Assembly (NCBI RefSeq): GCF_014646515.1
Contig: NZ_BMNK01000004.1
Location: forward strand, 424,719 to 488,718
Direction of reading: 5' to 3'
Length of the DNA: 64,000 bases
Source: Nonomuraea glycinis
Lineage (GTDB): Bacteria > Actinomycetota > Actinomycetes > Streptosporangiales > Streptosporangiaceae
This document shows positions 25,038 to 33,764 of this stretch, piece by piece (positions within the stretch are counted from its first letter, which is position 1; each line of letters opens with the position of its first letter). The position numbers and the translations under genes are program-made. The notes under the pieces are model-generated. The model saw nothing but the letters and a program-made list of their open reading frames with translations. It did no database searches and was not told the origin of the DNA.

Positions 25038-26027
25038 TCAGCCCCAGCAGTTCGCCAGGCCGAACGCGGTGTCCTCGGCCTCGACACCGGTGGCGTCCTT
25101 GTCGGTGATGAGGGTGACGCCGGTGTCGGTGTAGCCGGAGGACTTCGTGCCGCCCTTGGCGAAGGCGGAGACGGCCTTGACGCCGCTCTCGGCCATCTTC
25201 AGGGGATACTGCTGCGAGGTCGCGGCGATCTGGCCGCTCTGCACCGCCTTGACGCCGGTGCAGCCGCCGTCGACGGAGACGACGAGCACGTCCTTCTCGC
25301 GGCCCTTGGCCTTGAGCGCGGTGTGCGCGCCGAGGGCGGCGGGCTCGTTGATGGTGTAGACGACGTTGATGTCGGGCGCCTTCTGCAGGCAGTTCTCCAT
25401 CGCGGTCTGGCCCTTGGACTGGTCGCCCTGGGTGTCCTGGGAGCAGACGATGGACGGGTCGCCCTCGCTGATGCCGAAGCCCTTGAGGAAGCCGTCGTGC
25501 CTGAGCTGGCCGACGGTGACGCCGGGGGCCAGGTCGAGGGTGGCGATCTTGGCCGGCTTGCCCGCCATCGCGGCTTTGGCGTACTGGCCGATGAGCTCGC
25601 CGGCTTTGAGGTTGTCGGTGGCGAACAACGCGTCGGTGGCGTCCTGCGGGTCGGTCGGGGTGTCGAGCGCGATCACCAGGACGCCGGCGTCCCTGGCCTT
25701 CTTGATGGCGGGGACGATGGCCTTGGTGTCGCTCGGGGTGATGAGGATGCCCTTCACGCCCGCCGCGACCATGTTCTCGATGGCGGTGATCTGGGAGGCG
25801 TTGTCGCCGTCGAACTTGCCGGCGGCGCTCATCAGCTCCATGCCCTCCGCCTGGGCCGCCTTCTGCGCGCCTTCCTTCATCTTGACGAAGAACGGGTTCG
25901 TCTCGGTCTTGGTGATCAGTCCGACCTTGGCGGCGGCGGTCTCGGTGGAGGTGTCCTGGCCGTTGCCGCCACACCCCGTTACCAGGAGCGCGGCGGCCAG
26001 CAGACCGGCTGAGAGCCTTGAGATCAT
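25038..26027 (-). CDS. Sugar ABC transporter substrate-binding lipoprotein (FrcB type)
   Basis: The 329-residue protein has a lipoprotein signal ([18 protein letters not shown]) and a type I periplasmic-binding fold ([44 protein letters not shown]). The text [13 protein letters not shown] is typical of fructose/ribose-type proteins. AGGAAG precedes the ATG. It is the first gene of the operon and faces the PfkB kinase across an operator region. Confidence 0.92.
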   Translation of the reverse strand: MISRLSAGLLAAALLVTGCGGNGQDTSTETAAAKVGLITKTETNPFFVKMKEGAQKAAQAEGMELMSAAGKFDGDNASQITAIENMVAAGVKGILITPSDTKAIVPAIKKARDAGVLVIALDTPTDPQDATDALFATDNLKAGELIGQYAKAAMAGKPAKIATLDLAPGVTVGQLRHDGFLKGFGISEGDPSIVCSQDTQGDQSKGQTAMENCLQKAPDINVVYTINEPAALGAHTALKAKGREKDVLVVSVDGGCTGVKAVQSGQIAATSQQYPLKMAESGVKAVSAFAKGGTKSSGYTDTGVTLITDKDATGVEAEDTAFGLANCWG

Positions 26028-26054
26028 GGTGGCTTCCTATCAGGGGGGATCCAA

Positions 26055-26084
26055 TGTCATCGTTGACATATGTCAACGTTGACA
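26055..26084. promoter_or_regulatory. Tandem LacI-type operators between sugar importer and kinase
   Basis: TGTCATCGTTGACA (26055-26068, one mismatch) and TGTCAACGTTGACA (26071-26084, perfect palindrome with central CG) lie 16 bases centre to centre. A further palindrome GTTGACATATGTCAAC bridges them. TTGACA hexamers inside the operators fit as -35 boxes on both strands, so a bound LacI repressor would block both divergent promoters. Confidence 0.85.
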
Positions 26085-26173
26085 TTCGCTGTGTTGCGAT
26101 GATGGACTCCGAGCCGGGAAACGTCAATGCCCTGGTGACGTAACGAATCGGAAACACGCTGGAAGGCAGGCTG

Positions 26174-27121
26174 ATGATCGCGGTCTTGGGTGAGTGCGTG
26201 GCGGACGCCTTCGCGGAGCGCCCCCCGGCCGTGCGCGGGGAGCGCTCGCCGGTGGAGCTGGCGTTGCGGGTGTTGCCGGGTGGGGGGCCGGCGAACACGG
26301 CGGTGGCGCTGGCGCGGCTCGGCACCGCGACGCGTTTCCTCGGCCGCCTGTCCGGCGACGTGTTCGGCTCGCTCTTCCGGGAACACCTGACCGCCTCGAA
26401 GGTGGACCTGAGCGGCTGCGTGGACGCCGCCGAGCCGAGCACCCTCGCGGTCGCCTCCCTGGACGCCGGCGGGCAGGCCACCTACGGCTTCCACGCCGAC
26501 GGGACCGCCGACTGGCAGTGGACCCCCGCCGAGCTCGCCGCGCTCGACCTCACCGGCGTGTCCTGCCTGCACACGGGCTCGCTGGCGCTGGTACGGGAGC
26601 CGGGGCGGGCCGCGGTGGAGGCCTTTGCGGCCGCGGCCCGCGAGCGCGCCACGATCTCGATCGACCCGAACGTACGCCCCAGCCTGGCCCCCCGTGAGGC
26701 CTACGCGCTCACCCGGTGGTGCGGCCTGGCCGACATCCTCAAGCTGAGCGACGACGACCTGCGCGTGCTGCGGCCCGGCGAGCCGGTGGAGCGGGTCTGC
26801 GACACCTGGCACGCGGCCGGGGCGCGACTGATCGTGGTCACCAGGGGGGCGGCCGGGGCGCTGGTCTCGCTGGACGGCGACCGGCTGGAGGTGGCCGCGC
26901 CCCGGGTCGCCGTGGTGGACACGGTGGGCGCGGGTGACGCGTTCACCGCCGGCTTCCTGCACCGGCTCGGCGGGCTGGGCCTGCTCGGCGGGCGGCTCGA
27001 CGGCCTGGACCTGGAGACGGCCGGGCGGGCGGCGGAGTTCGCCGCCCAGGTCGCGGCCCTCACCTGCACCGTGGCCGGAGCCAATCCACCCTGGAGCCAC
27101 CAGCTCCAACCGGAGCGGTAG
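26174..27121 (+). CDS. PfkB family carbohydrate kinase (fructokinase-like)
   Basis: The 315-residue kinase has the two PfkB signatures: GGGPANTAVALARLG near the N-terminus and DTVGAGDAFTAGFL with the catalytic Asp in GAGDAF. It phosphorylates a sugar with ATP in the cytoplasm. The divergent, operator-linked Frc-type importer suggests that it traps the imported sugar, likely fructose. GGAAGG precedes the ATG. The C-terminal VAALTCTVAGANPPW is typical of the family. Confidence 0.9.
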   Translation: MIAVLGECVADAFAERPPAVRGERSPVELALRVLPGGGPANTAVALARLGTATRFLGRLSGDVFGSLFREHLTASKVDLSGCVDAAEPSTLAVASLDAGGQATYGFHADGTADWQWTPAELAALDLTGVSCLHTGSLALVREPGRAAVEAFAAAARERATISIDPNVRPSLAPREAYALTRWCGLADILKLSDDDLRVLRPGEPVERVCDTWHAAGARLIVVTRGAAGALVSLDGDRLEVAAPRVAVVDTVGAGDAFTAGFLHRLGGLGLLGGRLDGLDLETAGRAAEFAAQVAALTCTVAGANPPWSHQLQPER

Positions 27122-27143
27122 AAGCACGGCCGAGCCCGCGTCC

Positions 27144-29495
27144 CTACTCCGGGGCCCCAGGATCCGCGTCGTGCTCGGACGCCGTGCCCATGATGCTCGC
27201 CGCTCCGACGGCGAGCCGGCGCTGTTCTTCTTCGACGATCTGGCGGGCCAGGTCCCGTTCCGACACGTCGACCGCGTCGGGCGTCGACTCGGCCAGGTGG
27301 CTGCGCCTGGCGTAGGTGTCGAACAGCGCGGTCTTGGCCCGCAGGATGCGCAGCATCCGCTCGTCCACGCTGTCCGGCGACAGCAGCCGGTGCACCTGCA
27401 CGCGCCGGACCTGCCCCATGCGGTGGGCGCGGGCCACGGCCTGGCTCTCGGTGGTCGGCTTGACCTGGGGCTCACAGATGATCACCACGGAGGCCGCCTG
27501 GAGGTTGAGCCCGATCCCGCCCGCCTGGATCTGGGCCAGCAGCACCGCGTGCCCGGGCGCCGCCGTGAACGCGTCCACCACCTGCTGGCGCCGCTCAGGT
27601 GGCACACTGCCGGAGATCGGGCCGAACACCTGAGAGCCGAGCGCTTGAGGGCCGGATACCTGAGGGCCGGATACCTGAGGGCGGAGGGCTTGCTCGACGA
27701 CGGTCAGCACGGCGCGGAAGTAGGAGAAGACGACCACCTTGAGTCCGTTGTCGGCGGCTTCCTCGACGAGTTCGCGCAGGCGTTCCAGCTTGGCGGACTT
27801 CTCCGGCACCGCGTAGGCCGCCCGCCGCATGTCCATGAACCGGCCCGCCGCCACCGCCGTGCGGTAGGCGTCCTCGTCGGCGGCGCTGAAGGTCTCCCAT
27901 TCGTCCACGCGCACCAGATCGGGCAGCTCGGTGAGCACGTCCTCCTGGTTACGCCGCAGGTAGACGGGGGCCACCGCGCGCCGGAACGCCTGGGCGCCCG
28001 CGGCGGCGTCGCTGCCCCTGATCTCGGCGAGCCGGCTGGGCTGGAGGTAGCCGACGAGGGTGCGGAACTCCTCGACGTGGTTCTCCATCGGCGTGCCGGT
28101 CATGAACAGCACCCGTTCGGCGCGGTCGCACCAGCCGGCGACGGCCCGGGACCGCTGGGTCTCGCCGTTCTTGACGTAGTGCGCCTCATCCACGACGAAC
28201 ATGCCGAGCGGCGGCGCGCCGTCCAGCCCGCCCAGCCCGTCGTAGGTGATCACCGCGACGCCGCCGCGCTCGGCCCACTCCGCCCGCGCCACGGCGCGCT
28301 CCGCGCCGTGCAGCCGGTAGGCCCGCAGGGTGCTGCGCGCCTCCACCTCGCGTACCCAGTTGACCAGCACGCTGGCCGGGCAGACGACCAGGAAGTGGGT
28401 GGCGCCGGTCGCCGCGAGGTGGGCCAGCGCGGCGATGGCCTGGATGGTCTTGCCCAGCCCCATCTCGTCACCGAGGATCACCCGCCGCTGGGCGAGCGCG
28501 AACCGGGCGCCGAAGGCCTGGTAGCCGCGCAGCGACACGCGGCGGCAGGTGTCGTCGAGCGCCTGTGCCCGGACGCGGTCGGCGAGCTCGTCGGGCAGGA
28601 ACCCCTCGGCGGCGACACGGTCGTGCGGCTCCACGGCCGCGAGCTCGGCCAGCAGGTTGTAGTACTCGGCGGCGCGCAGCTCGAAGTCGATCCAGGCGGC
28701 GACCTCGTCGGCGGCGGGCCGCAGCAGGTCGGTGGTGGCCTGCGCGATGAGCAACCGCATCCCGGCCTCGCCGCCCGCCGAGGCCACCACGGCGTCGGCG
28801 GTCCCCGCGGACATCTCGCCCCCTACGGACATCCCGCCCCGACCGCCCCCGGCACCGGCACCGTCGTCGAGGAGGGTGGCGAGTTCGGTGGCGGCCGTTG
28901 CCGCCTCGTCGCGGCGTTGGCGGCCGGACAGGAGGCCGCGCCACCAGCTGCCCGCCGGACGGGCCCGCGGGATCAGCCCGCCGAGCCGCTCTTCGAGCGT
29001 CGCGGCCGTGCGCCGGGCGCGCGTCAGCTCGGGGCCGGCGTCCACCAGCCGGTGCAGGGCGATGAGCAGCGCGGTGGTGTCCGGGTCGTCCTGCCGCTCG
29101 ACGTCGAGGTGAACGGTGGCGACCTCCTGCGCGGCGCCGGCGATCTGCCGGGCCGCCGCGTGCGCCTGCCGCTGGGTGTGCGGGCCGACCCCGGGCAGGC
29201 GCTGCAGCTCGTACGGCGTCGCGTTCAGCACGTCGAGCACCGTGGCGTAGCCCGCCTTCTCCAGCGTCCCGAGCCGCAGCCGCCCCCCGGTGACGTCCTT
29301 GAGCCTGGACAGCGGGATGCCGGCGAGCTCGGCCCTGGCCTGCCGCTCCCGGATCACGTTCAGGGCGGTGTGCACGGCGTCCAGCGCGGCGTCGTGCTCA
29401 CGTCGCAGCGCCTGCGCGTCGCCGAGCAGCCGCCCGGCCCGTTCGAGCAGCTCGCGTGCCTGCTTGCCGCGCGGCGCGGCCTCGTCCGTGGCCAC
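27144..29495 (-). CDS. SNF2-family DNA-dependent ATPase with N-terminal helix-hairpin-helix
   Basis: The 783-residue protein has a helical N-terminus with a helix-hairpin-helix DNA-binding motif (residues about 90-118; LQRLPGVGPHTQRQ). The SNF2 helicase core follows: motif I GDEMGLGKT near residue 343, DEAH box in FVVDEAHYVKN near 437, MTGTPMEN, and motif VI QAVARAHRMGQ. Such ATPases translocate on duplex DNA and remodel bound proteins; several serve in repair or phage defence. A repeat of GPQVS units interrupts the region between the two RecA lobes. It follows the NADAR gene by 4 bases in the same operon. Confidence 0.9.
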   Translation of the reverse strand: MATDEAAPRGKQARELLERAGRLLGDAQALRREHDAALDAVHTALNVIRERQARAELAGIPLSRLKDVTGGRLRLGTLEKAGYATVLDVLNATPYELQRLPGVGPHTQRQAHAAARQIAGAAQEVATVHLDVERQDDPDTTALLIALHRLVDAGPELTRARRTAATLEERLGGLIPRARPAGSWWRGLLSGRQRRDEAATAATELATLLDDGAGAGGGRGGMSVGGEMSAGTADAVVASAGGEAGMRLLIAQATTDLLRPAADEVAAWIDFELRAAEYYNLLAELAAVEPHDRVAAEGFLPDELADRVRAQALDDTCRRVSLRGYQAFGARFALAQRRVILGDEMGLGKTIQAIAALAHLAATGATHFLVVCPASVLVNWVREVEARSTLRAYRLHGAERAVARAEWAERGGVAVITYDGLGGLDGAPPLGMFVVDEAHYVKNGETQRSRAVAGWCDRAERVLFMTGTPMENHVEEFRTLVGYLQPSRLAEIRGSDAAAGAQAFRRAVAPVYLRRNQEDVLTELPDLVRVDEWETFSAADEDAYRTAVAAGRFMDMRRAAYAVPEKSAKLERLRELVEEAADNGLKVVVFSYFRAVLTVVEQALRPQVSGPQVSGPQALGSQVFGPISGSVPPERRQQVVDAFTAAPGHAVLLAQIQAGGIGLNLQAASVVIICEPQVKPTTESQAVARAHRMGQVRRVQVHRLLSPDSVDERMLRILRAKTALFDTYARRSHLAESTPDAVDVSERDLARQIVEEEQRRLAVGAASIMGTASEHDADPGAPE
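27616..27681. repeat. 15-bp repeats inside the SNF2 ATPase gene
   Basis: TGAGGGCCGGATACC is repeated exactly at 27646 and 27661. Diverged copies lie at 27616 and 27631, and the start of a further copy at 27676. On the coding strand they give a run of GPQVS-like pentapeptides that lengthens a loop without changing the frame. Confidence 0.85.
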
Positions 29496-29499
29496 GGGA

Positions 29500-30057
29500 T
29501 CAGAGCAGGGCGTCGCGGGTGTCCATGAGGGCGAAACCGAGCAGGTTCAGTCCACGCCAGCCGGCCGCGGAGGCGGCGGCGGGATCGTCCGCCGCCAGGC
29601 CGATGCCCCAGATCCGGTCGACCGGGCTGGCCTCGACCAGGACGCACGCGGCGGTGCCGAGCAGCCACTCCTTCAGCTCGGGGTGCTGCCCGAACTTGGC
29701 GAGGTTGCCGCGTACCACGATCTCGTAGCGATGCGCGGCCCACGTGTCCTCGTCGAAGTGCCGCACCTGGCGGCCGAGCTTCTTGACGGCGTGCGGATGG
29801 GCCGTCGCGACGATCTCGGCCGCGGTCGCCTCGTCGCCGAACAGCAGGGCCTTGTGCGCCATCATGTAGTGCTCGGCGGAGTGGTAGACGCGGCCGTCCT
29901 CGGTGAAGTCGACCGGCCACCACTGGCTGAGGCACCCACGGCCCGGCCCGCCGTCGCGGGCCGGGCGGTGCCCCCAGAAGTGCAGGTAGCGCGGCGGCCG
30001 GCCGGCCTGCTCCGCGGCCACCGCCTCGGGAACGGTCCGGGGAAGCTTGTCGGGCAT
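29500..30057 (-). CDS. NADAR family protein (YbiA-like)
   Basis: The 185-residue protein has the NADAR fold landmarks: LSQWWPVDF, YHSAEHYMMAHKALLFGDEA, NLAKFGQHPELKEWLL and the end SPVDRIWGIGL with GLNLLGFALMDTRD. Family members are N-glycosidases that act on riboflavin intermediates, and some remove ADP-ribose from modified nucleic acid as part of toxin or phage-defence systems. It is the first gene of a two-gene operon with an SNF2 ATPase (4-base gap), a setting that favours a nucleic-acid role over riboflavin metabolism; that part is inference. Confidence 0.9.
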   Translation of the reverse strand: MPDKLPRTVPEAVAAEQAGRPPRYLHFWGHRPARDGGPGRGCLSQWWPVDFTEDGRVYHSAEHYMMAHKALLFGDEATAAEIVATAHPHAVKKLGRQVRHFDEDTWAAHRYEIVVRGNLAKFGQHPELKEWLLGTAACVLVEASPVDRIWGIGLAADDPAAASAAGWRGLNLLGFALMDTRDALL

Positions 30058-30128
30058 GGGCTCACTGTCCCACAGGACGGCGGTTTGCGGTCGGGACGTC
30101 CGGGCAGCCGAGCCCCGGAGGTGGTCTG

Positions 30129-30551
30129 ATGGCCGAGTACGAGGCGACCAGGGGCATGCCGGCCGGGAGCGACGTGGTGTTCGGCGTCGCGTCCGACGTC
30201 GCGCAGATCAACCGGTGGCTGCCGCACGGGCTGTGGGTGCGCGACAGCGGCCCGAACACGCTGGAGGCGGGCGGCGACGTGGTGCCCGGCGAGGGCAGGC
30301 ACGAGGGCCTGTACGACGTCTCGGCCGACCAGCTCCGGGTGGAGTGGGGCGGCCGTGACCACCCCGGCTACGCCGGCTGGCTGCAGGTGTCGGACTCCCA
30401 GAGCGGCACGAGCGAGGTGACGGTGCACATCTCCCTGCTCGACGAGCCCGTGGAGAAGACCTCGCGCAGCCGGGCGGACGAGGTGCAGGGGATGCTGGAG
30501 GACTCGCTGCGCCGCCTGTCGGACGAGGTCGGCGCGCGGCGGCCCGGCTGA
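30129..30551 (+). CDS. SRPBCC (START/Bet v1-like) family protein
   Basis: The 140-residue protein begins MAEYEATRGMPAGSDVVFGVASDVAQINRWLP, the usual first strand and helix of an SRPBCC ligand-binding cavity fold, and ends with a long C-terminal helix (DEVQGMLEDSLRRLSDEV). These proteins bind hydrophobic ligands; no active site can be named. GGAGGTGG precedes the ATG. It converges on the next small gene with only 3 bases between stops. Confidence 0.75.
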   Translation: MAEYEATRGMPAGSDVVFGVASDVAQINRWLPHGLWVRDSGPNTLEAGGDVVPGEGRHEGLYDVSADQLRVEWGGRDHPGYAGWLQVSDSQSGTSEVTVHISLLDEPVEKTSRSRADEVQGMLEDSLRRLSDEVGARRPG

Positions 30552-30554
30552 GGC

Positions 30555-30842
30555 TCAGTCCGGCTCGCGCAACCGGAAGTAGTTGCCGTGGTGGTCGTCC
30601 TTGCTGCCCTCGTGGTAGACGAAGCTGAGGCCGCGCTGGTCGAACAGGGCGAACCAGTCGTCCCAGGAGATCTCCTTGAGGTCCTCCCCGCCGCAGCCGG
30701 GGAAGTCGAACCTGAGCACGCAGAGCCGGGCGTCGCACTCGGTCCCCGGCACGGTGGCGGGCAGCGCGCCACGCTCCTCCGCCCACCGGCGGATGATCTC
30801 GTGGTCGGTGGTGGTGAGGCTGCGCACGGTCGGCTGGGACAT
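30555..30842 (-). CDS. Small conserved protein of unknown function
   Basis: The 95-residue acidic protein starts MSQPTVRSLTTTDHEIIRRWAEERG, then LRFDFPGCGGEDLKEISWDDWFALFDQRGLSFVY, with no signal or membrane segment. I recall similar short bacterial proteins with the pattern of W-A-E-x-R-G plus I-S-W-x-x-W/F-F, all uncharacterised. The region from 30843 to 31004, between it and mrpA, is a divergent promoter region with nothing else visible. Confidence 0.75.
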   Translation of the reverse strand: MSQPTVRSLTTTDHEIIRRWAEERGALPATVPGTECDARLCVLRFDFPGCGGEDLKEISWDDWFALFDQRGLSFVYHEGSKDDHHGNYFRLREPD

Positions 30843-31004
30843 GGACCACTCCTTCGGAGTCGTCCCGTCCTTACCCCCATACGCCCTTGATGATGCCCTG
30901 GTGAGGGATCGGTGAGGTTCGGGTCAATCCGCACCGCGCCTGCGTAGCGGCGCGGGTGCCGGCTGGCAGGTTGGGAGCACGCGCCAGTCCGCCCCGGGGA
31001 GACC

Positions 31005-33764
31005 ATGGAGTCGCTGCTCATCCTGCACGCGGCGGCCGCCATCTGCGCGCCCTGGCTCACCAGGCGCCTGGGCCGCGACGCCTTGCTCATGCTCGCGCTG
31101 GTGCCCGCCGCCGGGTTCGCCTACACGGTGTGGGCGGTGGTGGCGGGCCTGCCCCGGCAGTCGGCGCACGCCTGGGCGCCCGCGCTCGGCATGTCGCTGT
31201 CCTTCCGCGCGGACGAGCTCGCGGTGGTGATGATGGCGCTGGTCACCGGGGTCGGCGCGCTCGTCCTGGTCTACAGCTCGCGCTATCTGGACCGGGACGA
31301 CCTCGGGCTGGGCCGTTTCGGCGGCGTCATGCTGGCGTTCGCGGGCGCGATGCTCGGCCTGGTGACGGCCGACGACCTGCTCCTGCTGTACGTGTTCTGG
31401 GAGCTGACCACGGTCGCCTCCTACCTGCTGATCGGCTATGACCCGCAGAGCCGGGCGAGCAGGCGGGGCGGCCTGCAGGCGCTGATCGTCACCACGCTCG
31501 GCGGGCTGGCCATGCTGGCCGGGTTCGTCGCCCTCGGCGAGGCGGCGGGGACGTACCGGATCTCCGAGATCGTCGCCCGGCCGCCCGCGGGCGGGCTCGT
31601 CGTGCCGCTGGCGCTGGTGCTGGCCGGGGCGCTGGCCAAGTCGGCGATCTTCCCGTTCAGCTCGTGGCTGCCGGCCGCGATGGCGGCGCCGACGCCCGTC
31701 TCGGCCTACCTGCACGCGGCGGCGATGGTGAAGGCGGGGGTGTACCTGCTGGCCAGGCTCGGGCCCGCGTTCGGCGATCTGACGGCGTGGCGGGCGCCGG
31801 CCGTGCTGCTCGGCGCGGTGACGATGGCGCTGGGCGGCTGGCGGGCGCTGCGCGAGACGGACCTCAAGCGGCTGCTGGCCTATGGCACGGTCAGCCAGCT
31901 CGGCTTCCTGACCATCCTGTTCGGGGCGGGCACCGAAGCCGCGGCCCTGGCCGGGGTGGCCATGCTGCCGGCGCACGCGCTGTTCAAGGCGGCGCTGTTC
32001 CTGGTGGTCGGCATCGTGGACCACGCGGCGGGCGGGCGGGATCTGCGCTCGCTCAGCGCCGTGGGCCGGGCGATGCCGTGGGTGTGCGCGGTGGCGGTGC
32101 TGGCCGGGGCCTCGATGGCGGGCGTGCCGCCGCTGGTGGGGTTCGTCGCCAAGGAGGCCGCCCTGGAGTCGCTGCTGACCGGGGATCCGGCCGGCCTGTT
32201 CGCGCTGGCGGCGGTGGTGCTGGGATCGGCGTTGACGGTCGCGTACACGCTGCGTTTCCTGTGGGGGGCGTTCGCCGCCAAGCCGGGCCTGGACCCCACG
32301 CCGGCGCACCGCGTCGAGGCGGCCCTGTTCGTTCCTCCGGCGCTGCTGTCGGTGCTCGGGCTGGTGCTGGCGCCGCTGGCCGGCCGGTACGGCGCGGCCA
32401 TGGCGGGGTACACCGGCGGCTTCCGCGATCCAGGGCACGCCACCCATCTGGCGCTGTGGAGCGGCGCGCCGGTGCCGTTGCTGCTGTCGCTGCTGATCTT
32501 CGTGGCGGGCGGGCTGCTGTTCCTGGCCCGGGAGCCGGTGGCCAAGCTCGGCTCGGCGCTGTACGTGACCGACACCGGGGTGCTGTTCTGGACCGGCCTG
32601 CGGCGGCTGGACCTGCTGTCGTTGCAGGTCACCGGCATCACCCAGCGCGGCTCGGTGCCGGACTATGTGCTGATCACGCTCGCCTCCATGGCCGCCGTCG
32701 GCGTCTTCTCCGTCCTGTACGACCCGCTGGCGGCCCTGACGGCGCCCGTCGTCGCCTGGGAGCGGCCGGAGCAGCCGGTGCTCGTGGTGCTGATGGCGGT
32801 CGGGGCGGTGCTGGTGCTGCGGGCGCGGGCGTACGTGGTGCTGGCCGTCTTCGTCGGCCTCACCGGGTACGGCACCGCGCTGCTGTACCTCACCCACGGC
32901 TCCCCCGACCTGGCGCTGACCCAGTTCCTCGCCGAGACGCTGAGCCTGGTGGTGTTCGTGCTGGTGCTGCGCCGGCTGCCGATGCGGCCGGTGTCGGGCA
33001 GGCTGCCGTTCTCGTTCCGGCTGGCGGCCGGGGTGGTGGTCGCGGTGGTGTCGGTGGGGGCGGGCATGCTGGCGATGAACGCGCGAGTGGCGGCGCCCGT
33101 CGGCGCGCTCATGGCCGGCGCGGCGGGCAGCGGGAACATCGTCAGCGCGCTGCTGCTGGACATCCGGGCCTGGGACACCTTGGGCGAGGGCACGGTGCTC
33201 GTGGTGCTCACGCTGGGTGTCACCAGCCTGGTCTTCCTGCGGCGCAGGACGTACGCGATCGAGCGGGACGACGAGGAGGAGGAGCCGGCGCGCACGCCGT
33301 GGCTGGCCTCGGTGCGGCCCCGGGAGGAGCGGACGCTGGCCTTCGAGGTCGCCGCCCGGCTCACCTTCCACACGGTGCTGGTGCTGTCGGTGTTCCTGCT
33401 GTTCGTCGGGCACAGCGGCGTGGGCGGCGGGTTCGCGGGCGGCATCGTGGCGGGCCTGGCCATCACCGTCCGGTATCTGGCGGGTGGCCGCTACGAGTTG
33501 GCCAGGGCGGTGCCGGTGCACGCGGGGGTGCTGCTCGGCGCCGGGCTGACGCTGACCACGGGCACGGGCCTGTTCGGGCTGCTGTTCGGCGGCCAGGCGC
33601 TGCGCATGCCGACCGCCGACCTGACGCTCCCGCTGGTCGGGACCCTGCACCTGAGCATGAGTCTGCTGTTCGACCTCGGGGTGTACGTGTCGGTGGTGGG
33701 GATGGTGCAGGACGTGCTGCGCGCTCTGGGTGCGGAGCTGGACCGGCAGGTGGAGGAGTGGTGA
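31005..33764 (+). CDS. mrpA: Mrp Na+/H+ antiporter subunit A with fused B domain
   Basis: The 919-residue polytopic protein resembles complex I subunit NuoL in its first 500 residues (LLLLYVFWELTTVASYLLIGYDPQSR, LPAAMAAPTPVSAYLHAAAMVKAGVYLLAR). It carries the MrpA-specific C-terminal extension and then a MnhB-type domain in the last 150 residues (HTVLVLSVFLLFVGHSGVGGGF). With the B domain included it accounts for the absence of a separate mrpB. The Mrp complex exchanges cytoplasmic Na+ for protons and aids alkaline pH and salt tolerance. GGGGAG precedes the ATG. Confidence 0.95.
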   Translation: MESLLILHAAAAICAPWLTRRLGRDALLMLALVPAAGFAYTVWAVVAGLPRQSAHAWAPALGMSLSFRADELAVVMMALVTGVGALVLVYSSRYLDRDDLGLGRFGGVMLAFAGAMLGLVTADDLLLLYVFWELTTVASYLLIGYDPQSRASRRGGLQALIVTTLGGLAMLAGFVALGEAAGTYRISEIVARPPAGGLVVPLALVLAGALAKSAIFPFSSWLPAAMAAPTPVSAYLHAAAMVKAGVYLLARLGPAFGDLTAWRAPAVLLGAVTMALGGWRALRETDLKRLLAYGTVSQLGFLTILFGAGTEAAALAGVAMLPAHALFKAALFLVVGIVDHAAGGRDLRSLSAVGRAMPWVCAVAVLAGASMAGVPPLVGFVAKEAALESLLTGDPAGLFALAAVVLGSALTVAYTLRFLWGAFAAKPGLDPTPAHRVEAALFVPPALLSVLGLVLAPLAGRYGAAMAGYTGGFRDPGHATHLALWSGAPVPLLLSLLIFVAGGLLFLAREPVAKLGSALYVTDTGVLFWTGLRRLDLLSLQVTGITQRGSVPDYVLITLASMAAVGVFSVLYDPLAALTAPVVAWERPEQPVLVVLMAVGAVLVLRARAYVVLAVFVGLTGYGTALLYLTHGSPDLALTQFLAETLSLVVFVLVLRRLPMRPVSGRLPFSFRLAAGVVVAVVSVGAGMLAMNARVAAPVGALMAGAAGSGNIVSALLLDIRAWDTLGEGTVLVVLTLGVTSLVFLRRRTYAIERDDEEEEPARTPWLASVRPREERTLAFEVAARLTFHTVLVLSVFLLFVGHSGVGGGFAGGIVAGLAITVRYLAGGRYELARAVPVHAGVLLGAGLTLTTGTGLFGLLFGGQALRMPTADLTLPLVGTLHLSMSLLFDLGVYVSVVGMVQDVLRALGAELDRQVEEW

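Noticed and set aside
30924-33650. Long minus-strand open frame opposite mrpA
   Set aside because: Composed of His/Arg/Gln-rich sequence without domains, the usual shadow of a hydrophobic GC-rich gene.
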